Of a stretch of 64,000 nt of DNA, positions 1 through 8,969 are shown one piece after another (positions within the stretch are counted from its first letter, which is position 1; the number at the start of each line of letters is the position of its first letter). Origin of the DNA: Azospirillum sp. TSH58 (GTDB lineage Bacteria > Pseudomonadota > Alphaproteobacteria > Azospirillales > Azospirillaceae); NCBI RefSeq assembly GCF_003119115.1, contig NZ_CP022366.1, forward strand, positions 405,001 to 469,000. The letters run 5' to 3'. The notes beneath the pieces were generated by a model. The model had not been told where the DNA came from, searched no databases, and was given only the letters and a program-made list of their open reading frames with translations. A program made the position numbers and the translations under genes.

Positions 1-350
<350 letters not shown>

Positions 351-737
351 GGTTTCCTCCTGATCTTTTTTCTTTTTGAAAAGCGGAAACCACCGATGCG
401 CAAAGCTCGGGCGTTGCGCGCGGAAGGGTTCCGCGCGCCGTGCGGTGGTACGGCGGGTCCGCTTTTCCTTGCCCTGTGCTTCGCCCCTTCTTGATCGGGT
501 GGGCGGGCGACGGGGCGTTCTCTTGAAGGAAACTAGATGCGCGTGAAAATGCTGGCAAGGCGGATGGTTTGCCGGCCTGCAAAAAGCAAGGAGATGAGCG
601 CCGGAGCGGTCCGGCGTCGGGAAAGTGTCGCGGACGGGACCGCGAACGATAATTTCCGGTCCGCTCTCAAGACGGGGAGGAAAGCCGGGGACCGGCCGGG
701 CGGTGGGGAGAGGCCGCCCGGCCGGTTCCCGCGGGGA
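351..737. other. Intergenic stretch with two strong hairpins
   Basis: No supported gene. A 10-bp stem with a GGG loop lies at 416-438, in the leader region of the leucine-dehydrogenase-type gene. A 13-bp stem with a 10-base loop lies at 691-726, just past the stop of the DUF2076 gene. The second is probably part of that gene's transcript end, although no U-run follows it on the minus strand. An A/T-rich tract (367-382) sits directly upstream of the dehydrogenase ribosome site. Confidence 0.5.
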
Positions 738-1349
738 TCAGAACTCCTCGTCCCCGCCGAAGCCGCCCCAGGAATCCTCTTCGCTGGGAATCTCCTCGGC
801 GACCTGATCGACGGCGCCCTGGGCCTCCTGGGCGATGGCCTCGCCGCCGCCGGAGAAGGCGCTGGACAGCGCGCTGCCGATCAGCATGCCGCCGGCCACG
901 CCCATGGCGGTCTGCATGGCGCCGGCCATGAAGCCGCCGCCGGCCCGCTGCGGCTGCTGGGCGTAGGCCGCGACGCGCGGGTCGCCGTAGGCCGGGGCGG
1001 CGCCGGGCGCCTGACCCCAGGGCGAGCCGCCGGGGCGCTGCTGCTGCGGGGCCGGGGCCGGCTTGGCGCCGCCGCCGAACAGGCCGCCGAAGATGCCGCC
1101 ACCGCCGGCCGCCGCGGCCGGGCGCTCCTGAAGCTGGCGCTCCAGCTCCTGGTTCTGGTTCTGCGAGGCGGCCAGCGCCTGCTCCAGCATGACGATGGCC
1201 TGGGCCATCAGGTAGGGCGCGCCCGGCTGGCGGGCGATGGTGTCGCGGATGTGGGCTTCGGCCTGCGGGTCGCGCGGGCCGGACTGGGCCTCGGCCTGAC
1301 GCAGCTTGGCGAAGAGGTCGTCAATGATCTGGCGTTCGGTCTGGTCCAT
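738..1349 (-). CDS. DUF2076 domain protein
   Basis: About 203 residues. The N-terminal third (MDQTERQIIDDLFAKL..., then an Ala/Gln-rich helix) matches the start of DUF2076 proteins. The middle is Gly/Pro/Ala-rich low complexity (GGGIFGGLFGGG), followed by a Gly/Ala-rich hydrophobic stretch around residues 145-175 and an acidic C-terminus. The start at 1349 was chosen because the DUF2076 motif begins there; an upstream in-frame ATG at 1496 would add 49 proline-rich residues unlike the family. The function of the family is unknown; members are periplasmic- or membrane-associated in appearance. It stands alone between a dehydrogenase and an AI-2E transporter. Confidence 0.75.
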   Translation of the reverse strand: MDQTERQIIDDLFAKLRQAEAQSGPRDPQAEAHIRDTIARQPGAPYLMAQAIVMLEQALAASQNQNQELERQLQERPAAAAGGGGIFGGLFGGGAKPAPAPQQQRPGGSPWGQAPGAAPAYGDPRVAAYAQQPQRAGGGFMAGAMQTAMGVAGGMLIGSALSSAFSGGGEAIAQEAQGAVDQVAEEIPSEEDSWGGFGGDEEF

Positions 1350-1676
1350 GGCGGTGCTCGTGCTCTCGGTGGTTTGAGGGATGGTCCGGTCGCGCCCCGG
1401 CGCGTCGTCCGCCGGGCGGGCGGTGGCGTCCGGAGGGGGCCGGAAAGCTGTGGAGGGTGTGGGAGAGGTCTGGGGATCGCGGGTCCATGGGAGCATTCAG
1501 TCCCTCCAAGTGCGGTCACGCCCGTCGGCGCAAGAGCAGGTGAAGAGATCCGACATCGCGACCACGTCTAAGTCGCCAGAGGGGCCCGGATCACAGGTCC
1601 CGGAGACGTGGGGAGGGCCGGGAAACCTGTCAAGAGAGGGGGGCACCAGAAAAACAGCGGAAAAAACAGCGCTGCG
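1350..1676. other. Intergenic stretch, mostly featureless
   Basis: No gene is supported on either strand. On the minus strand a perfect TTGACA lies at 1628-1633 and could be the -35 of the DUF2076 promoter, but nothing close to a -10 consensus lies 16-18 bases downstream, so I leave it as a weak hint. No stem-loop with a U-run marks the end of the AI-2E gene. Confidence 0.4.
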
Positions 1677-2807
1677 TTACTCGGGCCGCGTGCGCGCCTC
1701 GAAGCGGCGGCGGTCGCTCTTGTCGCTGAGCACGAAGGCGAAGGGGCGCAGCGCGTCGATGTGGCTGAGCGCGATGGCGATCAGGACGGTCATCGGCACC
1801 GCCAGCACGGTCCCGGCGGCCCCCCACAGCCAGCTCCACAGCAGCAGCGAGCTGACGATCACCAGCGGCGAGATGGCGAGCTGCCGGCCCTCCAGCCGCG
1901 GCCCGATGAAGTTGCCCATCACCTGCTCGATCACCAGCAGGCCGCCCGCGACCATCAGGGCGGTGGTCGAGCCGCCCTGGGCCAGCGCCATCAGCACGGG
2001 CATCGCCCCCGCCGTCACCGAGCCGATCACCGGGATGTAGTTCAGCAGGAAGGCCAGGAAGCCCCACAGGAACAGGAAGTCGATCCCGAACAGCGACAGC
2101 CAGCCGATGTAGAGCGCCCCGGTGATGAGGCCCAGCGTCGTGCTGACCAGCAGGAAGCGGCGGAACTGCTGGGCGATGGCGGCGACCGCGGTGACGGTGG
2201 TGGCGCAGCGCTCCGGCCCCAGCGTCTTCACGATCTTCTCCCGCCAGACCGGTGCCTCCACCAGCATCAGCAGGGCGAGGAACAGGACGATGACCAGCGT
2301 CGAGACGGCCTCCCGCGCCGCCGTCAGCACCGAGGCGACGAGGCCGGACAGCGCCTCCGCCCCGCCGCCGCCGTTGTCGGAGTTGCCGCCGGAGTTGCCG
2401 CCGGAATCGCCGAGAAATTGCTCGCGCAGCCCGTCGATCCAGCCGTTCGCCTGCTCCCAGAGGCGTTGCAGCTCCTCGGCGTGGCGCGGCACCTCGCCGG
2501 CCACGCGCTGGCCGACGAACCACAGGCCCCCGGCGAAGACGGCCAGCACCAGCAGCACCGTCAGCATGGCGGCGAGCGGGCCGAGCAGGGCCAGCCGCGG
2601 CGGCACCCGGTCGCGCACCCAGCGCCCGACCGGCGCCACGGCGACCGCCACGAAGAAGGCCCCGGCCAGCGGGATGAGGACGGGCGACGCGGCGCCGAGG
2701 CCCCACAGCACGGCCAGGGCGGCCAGCAGCCCGAGCAGCCAGAGGCCGAGCGTCATCCGGTCGATGGACCAGCGCCGATTTCCGTCCGCGTCCTCCCGCT
2801 GTGCCAA
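1677..2807 (-). CDS. AI-2E family transporter (UPF0118/PerM-like membrane protein)
   Basis: 376-residue polytopic inner-membrane protein. It has two N-terminal membrane segments (about 20-60), one at about 75-105, a soluble amphipathic region (105-165) with a curious Gly/Asn/Ser insert (GDSGGNSGGNSDNGGGG), then the conserved C-terminal membrane core including FLLNYIPVIGS and ISPLVIVSSLLLWSWLWG, both typical of the AI-2E/PerM family. Members have been linked to autoinducer-2 export or ion antiport; the actual substrate here is unknown. The start is a TTG at 2807, nine bases after a GGGGAG ribosome site. No ATG in frame gives a better fit. Confidence 0.85.
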   Translation of the reverse strand: MAQREDADGNRRWSIDRMTLGLWLLGLLAALAVLWGLGAASPVLIPLAGAFFVAVAVAPVGRWVRDRVPPRLALLGPLAAMLTVLLVLAVFAGGLWFVGQRVAGEVPRHAEELQRLWEQANGWIDGLREQFLGDSGGNSGGNSDNGGGGAEALSGLVASVLTAAREAVSTLVIVLFLALLMLVEAPVWREKIVKTLGPERCATTVTAVAAIAQQFRRFLLVSTTLGLITGALYIGWLSLFGIDFLFLWGFLAFLLNYIPVIGSVTAGAMPVLMALAQGGSTTALMVAGGLLVIEQVMGNFIGPRLEGRQLAISPLVIVSSLLLWSWLWGAAGTVLAVPMTVLIAIALSHIDALRPFAFVLSDKSDRRRFEARTRPE

Positions 2808-3036
2808 GGCCGTCCGCTCCCCGCCGTTGTGTCCGCCGTTGCGCCCATGGTTTCGTCGCGCCGCCCGTCGGGCAGCATGAGCTTGACGCGAAACCGGCTC
2901 CGAAGTTCCGCAGCATCCCGGTCGCGGCGCCGGCGCAGAATTGCCACCGGGGGGACGTTGCGGCGCAGCGGAGCTGCCACCAACTCACTGGGGGCCGGCT
3001 CCGCCGGAGCGGGATTCAGCCTTGGGGACTCACGCC

Positions 3037-3714
3037 ATGGACCGCATCAACACGGCTTTCCTGTTTGACCTCGACGGCACGCTGATCGACAGCGTCTATC
3101 AGCATGTGCTGGCCTGGCAGGAGGCGCTGGACCATGAGGGAATCGAGCTGTCGGTCTGGCGCATCCACCGCAAGATCGGCATGAGCGGCGGCCTGTTCGC
3201 CAACATGCTGCTGCGCGAGACCGGCCTCGCCATCAGCCCGGAGCTTCTGGAGCGGCTGCGCCGCCGCCACGCCGAGGCGTTCCGCGGGCTGGCCGGGCGC
3301 GTCCGCCCGCTGCCCGGCGCGCAGGAGCTGCTGTCCCACCTGACGGCGGCGGGCATCCCCTGGGCCATCGCCACCAGCGGGCGGATCGAGACGGCGCGCT
3401 CCGGGCTGGAGGCTCTGGGCGTCGACCCGGTGAAGGTGCCGGTGGTGACTCGCGATCAGGTGAAATACGCCAAGCCCGATCCCGACCTGTTCCTGGCCGC
3501 GGCGGAGCGTCTCGGTGTGCCCGTCGAAACGGCCATCGTGGTCGGCGACAGCGTGTGGGACATCCTGGCGGCGCGGCGCGCCCGCGCGCTCAGCATCGGG
3601 CTGCTGTCCGGCGGCTACGGGCAGGACGAGCTGGAGCGGGCCGGCGCCTTCCGCGTCTACGAGGACCCGGCCAGCCTGCTGGAGCATCTGGACGAGGTGG
3701 GAGGCCGACGCTGA
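3037..3714 (+). CDS. HAD-family phosphatase (phosphoglycolate/beta-phosphoglucomutase-like)
   Basis: 225 residues. Motif I is FLFDLDGTLIDS near the N-terminus (both nucleophile aspartates present), followed by an alpha-helical cap domain (about 20-90). Motif II is the threonine/serine in AIATSGR, motif III the lysine in VKYAKPDPDLF, and motif IV VVGDSVWDI. All catalytic residues are intact, so it is an active HAD subclass I hydrolase on a small phosphorylated metabolite that cannot be named from sequence. Its stop overlaps the putative start of the following lipid-kinase-like gene, so the two are probably translated together. Confidence 0.85.
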   Translation: MDRINTAFLFDLDGTLIDSVYQHVLAWQEALDHEGIELSVWRIHRKIGMSGGLFANMLLRETGLAISPELLERLRRRHAEAFRGLAGRVRPLPGAQELLSHLTAAGIPWAIATSGRIETARSGLEALGVDPVKVPVVTRDQVKYAKPDPDLFLAAAERLGVPVETAIVVGDSVWDILAARRARALSIGLLSGGYGQDELERAGAFRVYEDPASLLEHLDEVGGRR

Positions 3715-4595
3715 GCGCCGACCGGCGCCGCGCGCTGCTGATCGTCAACGGCAAGGCCCGCCAGGGGCAGCGCGCGCTCGACGACATCCGGGAGGAGGCC
3801 GCGAAGGCGGGCGTCGCCCTGATCCGCGCCGACTGCCGCGAGCGCGAGGACATCGCCGAGGCGATCCGCGCCCATGCCGGCTCCGTGGACATGGTGATCG
3901 TCGGCGGCGGCGACGGCACGCTGAACGCCGCGGCCCCGGCGCTGGCCGACACCGGCCTGCCGCTCGCCATCCTGCCGATGGGCACGGCGAACGATCTGGC
4001 GCGCACGCTGGGCATCCCGCTGGACCTGCGGGAGGCGGCGAAGCTCGCCGTCAGCGGTCCGGTGCGCCGGATCGACCTGGGCGAGGTCAACGGCGTGGCC
4101 TTCTTCAACGTCGCCAGCATCGGCCTGAGCGTCGAGCTGGCCCGTGAGCTGACGCGCGAGATGAAGCGGCGCTGGGGCGTGTTCGGCTACGCCGTGGCGG
4201 CCTTCCGCGTGGCGCGGCGCATGGCGCCGTTCCGCGCCGAGATCCGCATCAACGGGACGCGGCACCGCGTCAAGTCGGTGCAGATCGGCGTCGGCAACGG
4301 GCGCCATTACGGCGGCGGCATGACCGTGCAGGAGAACGCCGCCCCCGACGACGGGCAATTGGACGTCTACAGCATCGACCTGCGCGGCTGGTGGGAGTGG
4401 CCCCTGCTGTACCCGGACTTCCGGCGCGGGCGGCACGGGCACTGGAAGAACGTCCACGCCTGGTACGGGCAGGAGGTGGAGATCGCCACCCGCCACCGCC
4501 GTCCGGTGAACACGGACGGCGACATCACCACCCACACCCCGGCGCGCTTCCGCGTGCGGCCGGGCGCCGTCGCGGTGATCGCGCCGCCGCGGTAG
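3711..4595 (+). CDS. Diacylglycerol/lipid kinase family protein (YegS-like)
   Basis: About 294 residues of a DAGK-catalytic-domain protein. It has the nucleotide-binding motif VGGGDGTLN followed by ILPMGTANDLARTLGIP, both diagnostic of YegS/DagK-type lipid kinases, and a C-terminal beta domain (VGNGRHYGGGM, PDDGQLDVY, NTDGD). It probably phosphorylates a membrane lipid or sphingoid base. The start is unusual: no ATG, GTG or TTG exists in frame between 3558 and the conserved LLIVNG segment. The best candidate is CTG at 3711, placed behind GGGAGG and overlapping the TGA of the HAD gene (CTGA). The alternative ATG at 3555 would lie deep inside the HAD gene. Confidence 0.85.
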   Translation: MSADRRRALLIVNGKARQGQRALDDIREEAAKAGVALIRADCREREDIAEAIRAHAGSVDMVIVGGGDGTLNAAAPALADTGLPLAILPMGTANDLARTLGIPLDLREAAKLAVSGPVRRIDLGEVNGVAFFNVASIGLSVELARELTREMKRRWGVFGYAVAAFRVARRMAPFRAEIRINGTRHRVKSVQIGVGNGRHYGGGMTVQENAAPDDGQLDVYSIDLRGWWEWPLLYPDFRRGRHGHWKNVHAWYGQEVEIATRHRRPVNTDGDITTHTPARFRVRPGAVAVIAPPR

Positions 4596-4628
4596 GCAAG
4601 GGCCCCGCCCCGCTCTCAGGCGATCACG

Positions 4629-4662
4629 AAAAAAGGCCGGGCGCCATCGCGGGCGCCCGGCC
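4629..4662 (-). terminator. Intrinsic terminator of the kduI-kduD transcript
   Basis: A perfect 11-bp GC-rich stem (4635-4645 with 4652-4662) and six-base loop, followed on the minus strand by six T residues (4629-4634). It lies between the convergent lipid-kinase-like gene and kduD and reads as a rho-independent terminator for kduD. Confidence 0.85.
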
Positions 4663-4689
4663 GTCGTCAGCGGAACGCGATGCCCCGCC

Positions 4690-5454
4690 TCAGCGGGCGA
4701 GCCAGCCGCCGTCCACCGGCAGGACGGTGCCATGGACGTAGTCCGACGCGTCGGAGGCCAGGAACACCGCCGGGCCGCCCATGTCGGAGGGAACGCTCCA
4801 CCGGCCCGCCGGGATGCGGCCGAGGATCTCCGCGCTGCGCTGCTCGTCGGCGCGGATCGCCGCCGTGTTGTTGGTGGCGACGTAGCCCGGCGCGATGGCG
4901 TTCACGTTGATGCCCTTGCCCGCCCATTCGTTGGCGAGCAGGCGGGTGATGCCGGCCACGCCGCTCTTGGAGGCGGTGTAGGAGGGCACCCGGATGCCGC
5001 CCTGGAAGGACAGCATGGAGGCGATGTTGATGATCTTGCCCTTGCGGCCCTGGCCGATGGCGTAGCGGCCGAAGGCCTGGCAGAGGAAGAAGACCGTCTT
5101 GATGTTGATGTTCATCACGAGGTCCCAGTCGGCCTCGGTGAAGTCCACGGCGTCGGCGCGGCGGATCATCCCGGCGTTGTTGACCAGGATGTCCAGCCCG
5201 CCGAGCGTGGCCACCGCCTCCTCCACCAGACCCTGCACCGGGGCGATGCTGGTCAGGTCGGCCTTCATGGCGTGGAAGCGGCGGCCGGTGGCCTCGACGA
5301 GGCTCCTGGTCTCGTCCAGGGGGATGATGTCCACCGCGGCGATGTCGGCGCCGGCCTGGGCCAGCGCCAGGGCGATGCCCTGGCCGATGCCGGTGTGGGC
5401 GCCGGTCACCAGGGCGACCTTGCCGGTGAGATCGAAGGGATGTGCCTGAGCCAT
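4690..5454 (-). CDS. kduD: 2-dehydro-3-deoxy-D-gluconate 5-dehydrogenase (SDR family)
   Basis: Reduces 3-deoxy-D-glycero-2,5-hexodiulosonate to 2-keto-3-deoxygluconate with NAD(P)H, in pectin/hexuronate breakdown. 254 residues, the usual KduD length. The Rossmann motif TGAHTGIGQGIALALAQAG, the NNAG motif, the catalytic Ser (IASMLSFQGG) and the YTASK Tyr/Lys pair are all present, as is the KduD-like stretch GMIRRADAVDFTEADWDLVM. ATG at 5454 follows GGAGCAAGACA. It lies 31 bases after kduI, in one transcript with the GntR regulator upstream, and ends in an intrinsic terminator. Confidence 0.92.
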   Translation of the reverse strand: MAQAHPFDLTGKVALVTGAHTGIGQGIALALAQAGADIAAVDIIPLDETRSLVEATGRRFHAMKADLTSIAPVQGLVEEAVATLGGLDILVNNAGMIRRADAVDFTEADWDLVMNINIKTVFFLCQAFGRYAIGQGRKGKIINIASMLSFQGGIRVPSYTASKSGVAGITRLLANEWAGKGINVNAIAPGYVATNNTAAIRADEQRSAEILGRIPAGRWSVPSDMGGPAVFLASDASDYVHGTVLPVDGGWLAR

Positions 5455-5485
5455 TGTCTTGCTCCTTATTCTTGGCGCGCGGGGA

Positions 5486-6322
5486 TCAGCGCAGGTCTTC
5501 CATGGGGATGAAGTCCATGTCGGTGAAGTCCTGGTTGTCGCCGGCCATGGCCCAGATGAAGGTGTAGTTGCGGGTGCCGACGCCGGAGTGGATCGACCAG
5601 CTCGGCGAGATCACCGCCTGCTCGTTGGCGACGACGATGTGGCGCGTCTCGCTGGGCTCGCCCATGAAGTGGAAGACGCGGGCCGGCTCCGGCAGGTCGA
5701 AGTAGAAATAGACCTCGCAGCGGCGGTCGTGCGTGTGGCACGGCATCGTGTTCCACATGTTGTTCGGCTTCAGCACGGTCATGCCGAGCACGAGCTGCGC
5801 GGTGCGGCAGACGTCCGGGTGGATCATCTGGTAGATGGTGCGCTCGTTCGACTGGGCCGGATCGCCCATGTGCACGGCCTTGGCCTGCTCGATGGAGATC
5901 TTCATCGTCTCGAAGCGGGCGTGGGCCGGGGCGCTGTTCAGGTAGAACTTCGCCGGGTTGGCCGGGTCCAGGCTCTCGAAACGGACGTCCAGGCTGCCCA
6001 TGGTGATGTAGAGGCAGTCGCGCGGGGCCAGCTCGAACACCGCGCCGTCCACCGTGATGCGGCCGGGGCCGCCGACGTTGACCGCGCCCAGCTCGCGCCG
6101 GTCGAGGAAGTTGGCCGAGCCGATGGCCTTGGCCGATTCCAGCTTCAGCGGGCCGGACACCGGCATGGCGCCGCCGACCACGAAGCGGTCGATGTGGCTG
6201 TAGGTCAGGACGATGTCGTCCGCCTCGAAGATGGACGGGACGAGGAAATGGTCGCGCAGCTTGGTGGTGTCGTAGTTGCGGACGTCATCCTGGTGTGACG
6301 CGTGCCGGACGGTGATCTTCAT
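5486..6322 (-). CDS. kduI: 5-dehydro-4-deoxy-D-glucuronate isomerase
   Basis: Isomerises 5-keto-4-deoxyuronate, the product of unsaturated galacturonate or glucuronate cleavage, to 3-deoxy-D-glycero-2,5-hexodiulosonate, the KduD substrate. 278 residues, the exact family length. The N-terminus (MKITVRHASHQDDVRNYDT) and the cupin metal-site region MPCHTHDRRCEVYFYFDLPE, carrying the zinc-binding His/Glu set, are clear. ATG at 6322 follows GAGGATACCGCC. It lies 57 bases downstream of the GntR gene and 31 bases upstream of kduD, so the three are one operon. Confidence 0.94.
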   Translation of the reverse strand: MKITVRHASHQDDVRNYDTTKLRDHFLVPSIFEADDIVLTYSHIDRFVVGGAMPVSGPLKLESAKAIGSANFLDRRELGAVNVGGPGRITVDGAVFELAPRDCLYITMGSLDVRFESLDPANPAKFYLNSAPAHARFETMKISIEQAKAVHMGDPAQSNERTIYQMIHPDVCRTAQLVLGMTVLKPNNMWNTMPCHTHDRRCEVYFYFDLPEPARVFHFMGEPSETRHIVVANEQAVISPSWSIHSGVGTRNYTFIWAMAGDNQDFTDMDFIPMEDLR

Positions 6323-6379
6323 GGCGGTATCCTCGTTTGTGTTTTTCGGGGCCGGTGGGGGGCCAATTCAGGGGCCAAA

Positions 6380-7132
6380 TCAGGGACCAGTGAAGAAGAA
6401 CGGGTTCGCCCCCTGGGCCTGGGGGATGGAGGTCAGCAGGCCGTCGAGGTGGACGGCCATGCGGTCGGCGGCGAGCGCCGGGTCGGCGTCGGCGATGGCG
6501 TCCACGATCGCCGCGTGCTCGGCCAGCACATGGGTGAGGCGCCCCGGCTCCGGCAGGGTCAGGCGGCGGTAGCGGTCGACCTGCACCTTGACCTGCTGCG
6601 CCATGCTCCACAGGCCGGGATAGCCGGCGATCTCGGCGATCAGGGCGTGGAACCGCTCGTCGGCCTCGTGGAAGGCGTTTAGGTCGCCGTCCTCCACCGT
6701 CTCCTGCTGGAGCAGCAGGTTGGCGCGCAGGCCGGCGATCTGGCTGCCGGTGGCGCGCTGCGCCGCGTAACGGACGGCGGTGCCCTCCAGCGAGGTGCGG
6801 ATGATGATGGCCTCGGGCAGGGCGTTGACCGGGATGCGGGCGACGAAGGTGCCGACCTGCGGGAAGATCTCGATCAGCCCCTCGTCGGCCAGCCGTTGCA
6901 GCGCCTCGCGCACCGGGGTGCGGCTGACGCCGAAGGCTTCGGCGATGTGCTTCTCGACGATCGGCTCGCCCGGATTGCGGCGCATCTCCACGATCTCCGC
7001 GCGCAGCGACCGGTGGATCGCCGCCATGGTCGAGGCGCCCCGCGCCGGCCCGCGGGAGGGCTTCACCGCGCTCCGCTGGGCGACGGTGCGGTCGTTGCTG
7101 GCGTCGGGCGTCGGGGTGGTCGGCATGTCCAT
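6380..7132 (-). CDS. GntR/FadR-type (FCD) transcriptional regulator, probable KDG regulator
   Basis: About 250 residues. The N-terminal winged helix has the recognition motif AEAFGVSRTPVREALQRL (about 60-78), followed by an all-helical FCD ligand domain with the expected Asp/His metal-binding residues (FHEADERFHALI, EHAAIVDAI). FCD regulators usually bind small organic acids or sugar acids. It is first gene of the kduI-kduD operon and its promoter carries the operator also found before kdgT and gap, so it is the natural candidate for the shared repressor. The start at 7132 (behind AGGTGCAGCC) is chosen over a GTG-type start at 7216, which falls inside the promoter. Two tandem copies of a 15-base sequence precede the start. 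Confidence 0.85.
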   Translation of the reverse strand: MDMPTTPTPDASNDRTVAQRSAVKPSRGPARGASTMAAIHRSLRAEIVEMRRNPGEPIVEKHIAEAFGVSRTPVREALQRLADEGLIEIFPQVGTFVARIPVNALPEAIIIRTSLEGTAVRYAAQRATGSQIAGLRANLLLQQETVEDGDLNAFHEADERFHALIAEIAGYPGLWSMAQQVKVQVDRYRRLTLPEPGRLTHVLAEHAAIVDAIADADPALAADRMAVHLDGLLTSIPQAQGANPFFFTGP

Positions 7133-7186
7133 GGCTGCACCTGTTGCGGCTGCACCTGTTGCGCCGGCTCGGCCGGTCCTGAGGGA

Positions 7187-7216
7187 GCATATTAGTATAT
7201 CAGTGCCGCGGTGCAA
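7187..7216 (-). promoter_or_regulatory. Promoter and operator of the GntR-kduI-kduD operon
   Basis: On the minus strand: -35 TTGCAC (7211-7216), 16-base spacer, -10 TAATAT (7189-7194). The operator CTGATATACTAATAT overlaps the -10. The same arrangement with near-identical sequence occurs before kdgT and gap. Confidence 0.7.
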
Positions 7217-7284
7217 GCCGGAAATCGCGGGGTCCGCAATCTCCGGCTTATGTCCGGGGTGGGACGGCGCTCAGCCGGGCGCCG

Positions 7285-8319
7285 TCACTCGGCGGGGGCG
7301 GGCTGGGCCGGAAGGGCCTGCGCTTCGGTGTTCTCTTGGGCGGCCTTCTGGGCGGCCAGATAGCGCGGGGAGAGGACGCCGAACCGGCGGGCCCACCAGG
7401 CGGTCAGGATCGGGGTGAGCAGCGAGGTGACGACGACGCTGGTGGCGACCAGGGCGGTGGCGGCCGGGGCGCTCGGCGCGAAGCTCGGCTCGATGGAGGC
7501 GATGATCGGCGGGACCGTCACGGCGGCTCCGGCGGTGGAGGCGGCGCCGATGCCGGCGGTGCCGTTGCCCTTGGCCAGCAGGAGGTCGGCGACGACCAGC
7601 GTGAAGCCGGTGATGGCGATGACCGAGAGGCCCAGCACGATGCCGAGCAGGCCGGTGTTCAGGATGACCGCGAAGTTCAGGTTGTTGCCGAGCGCGAAGG
7701 CGAAGAAGGGCACCATCACCGGCACGGCTTGGCCGAAGAACTTGCGGAACTCCTGGTCGAGGTTGCCGAGCGCGAAGCCGATCAGGAAAGGCAGCAGGGC
7801 GCCGACCATGGTCTGCCAGGGGAAGGCGGCCAGACCGGCCAGACCCAGCGTCGCCATCGTCATGAAGGGGCCGGATTCCAGGCACATCAGGCAGAAGGCG
7901 CCGGATTCCTCCTTGGTGCCGTACTGCTGCATCAGCGCCATGTACATGCCGCCGTTGGTGTCGTTCATGGCGGCGATGATCGCCAGAACCGACAGGCCGG
8001 TGAAGAAGCCCGAGCTGACGCCCTCGTGCGGGATGAACCAGGAGGCGACGATGCCCATGGTGGCGGCGGTGAGGATCTTCACGGAGACGAGCACGCCGCT
8101 CTTGCGCAGGACCAGCGGGGTGGCCTTCAGGCTGATGCTGGCGCCGATGCAGAAGAACCAGACGGACAGGATCGGCAGGGTGCCGGTGATCAGGCCGTTG
8201 GTGAAGGACCCGAAGAACTTGCCCGTGTTCGGCGCGAAGGTGTTCAGGCAGGCGCCGAGGAACAGGGGCAGGATCATCATGCCGCCGGGAATGCGGTCGA
8301 TCCGGGATTTGATGTTCAT
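7285..8319 (-). CDS. kdgT: 2-keto-3-deoxygluconate permease
   Basis: Proton symporter importing KDG across the inner membrane. About 344 residues with some ten membrane segments. The N-terminus (MNIKSRIDRIPGGMMILPLFLGACLNTF) and the segments AAMNDTNGGMYMALM, CLESGPFMTMATLG and GNNLNF are KdgT family signatures. The start at 8319 follows AGGAGTACCGACT; longer in-frame extensions to 8703 run through the promoter and are rejected. The C-terminus carries an extra Ala/Gln/Pro-rich tail of about 20 residues. A 165-base leader separates it from its operator-bearing promoter. Confidence 0.92.
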   Translation of the reverse strand: MNIKSRIDRIPGGMMILPLFLGACLNTFAPNTGKFFGSFTNGLITGTLPILSVWFFCIGASISLKATPLVLRKSGVLVSVKILTAATMGIVASWFIPHEGVSSGFFTGLSVLAIIAAMNDTNGGMYMALMQQYGTKEESGAFCLMCLESGPFMTMATLGLAGLAAFPWQTMVGALLPFLIGFALGNLDQEFRKFFGQAVPVMVPFFAFALGNNLNFAVILNTGLLGIVLGLSVIAITGFTLVVADLLLAKGNGTAGIGAASTAGAAVTVPPIIASIEPSFAPSAPAATALVATSVVVTSLLTPILTAWWARRFGVLSPRYLAAQKAAQENTEAQALPAQPAPAE

Positions 8320-8483
8320 AGTCGGTACTCCTGGGGCGGTCCGACTGGGCCGTCGATGAAAAGTCCGGGGTGGTGGCTGCCGGTTGCGGCGCAGGAAGGG
8401 GGGAGCGTGCCGCGCATCCCCAGCGGGGGCGGCGCCGGTCCGGAGGCCGTGGGGCCTGTCCAAGGATCGCGCCGTCGATGCAG

Positions 8484-8514
8484 TGGATACTAGTATATCA
8501 GCGCTGCGAGGCAA
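8484..8514 (-). promoter_or_regulatory. Promoter and operator of kdgT
   Basis: Minus strand -35 TTGCCT (8509-8514), 16-base spacer, -10 TAGTAT (8487-8492). The operator CTGATATACTAGTATC overlaps the -10 and contains the 10-bp palindrome ATACTAGTAT. It matches the GntR-kdu and gap sites. Confidence 0.7.
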
Positions 8515-8515
8515 G

Positions 8516-8887
8516 TCAGGAGAACTGCGTACCCCGTCGGATGACACTCTGTCGCACGTCCCGCGGTGGTGGTTCGGCGCGGCCGTTCCCGTGCCCCGGA
8601 GTCGCTGCCGCCGTGTCGGAAAGCGCAAGCGTGGCAACGGCTTGCAGCGCCTCGTGGACGCGGTGGTAGGCGGCCTCGATGCGTTGGATGGCCTGCTCGC
8701 CACCGGCCAGCGGGGCGGTTTCCCGGAAGAGGGCGAGGGCGGTTCGACCGAACGCTTCGAAGCGCGCGTGCAGGCCGTGGTCGTCCAGGGTGAGGACCGG
8801 CGTGGTCAGGAAGGCCCGCCGCAGGGCGTCGGCGTCGCGCTCCAGGGCGGCGATGCGCGCGGTCGGCGGGTCGGAGGTCCGGGGCAT
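8516..8887 (-). CDS. Hypothetical protein, 123 residues
   Basis: Not recognised. A small soluble, mostly helical protein (MPRTSDPPTARIAALERDAD..., AIQRIEAAYHRVHEALQAVA) with no signal peptide, membrane segment or metal motif; the C-terminus is Pro/Arg-rich and disordered-looking. The strong ribosome site GAAGGAGCC before ATG 8887, plus the high GC at third positions, support it as a real gene. It lies upstream of kdgT on the same strand but is separated from it by the kdgT promoter. Confidence 0.55.
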   Translation of the reverse strand: MPRTSDPPTARIAALERDADALRRAFLTTPVLTLDDHGLHARFEAFGRTALALFRETAPLAGGEQAIQRIEAAYHRVHEALQAVATLALSDTAAATPGHGNGRAEPPPRDVRQSVIRRGTQFS

Positions 8888-8969
8888 GCCACGGCTCCTT
8901 CAAAGGGTGTTTTCAAAAGAGCGGGTTTTGAAAACTGGTATTTCAGTTTTTGAGGGGATGGGAGCCGTC

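Noticed and set aside
625..660. Sequence encoding ANDNF, the start of the alphaproteobacterial tmRNA tag
   Set aside because: The frame continues with unrelated residues and no stop at tag length, and no tRNA-like ends or pseudoknots flank it; chance match.
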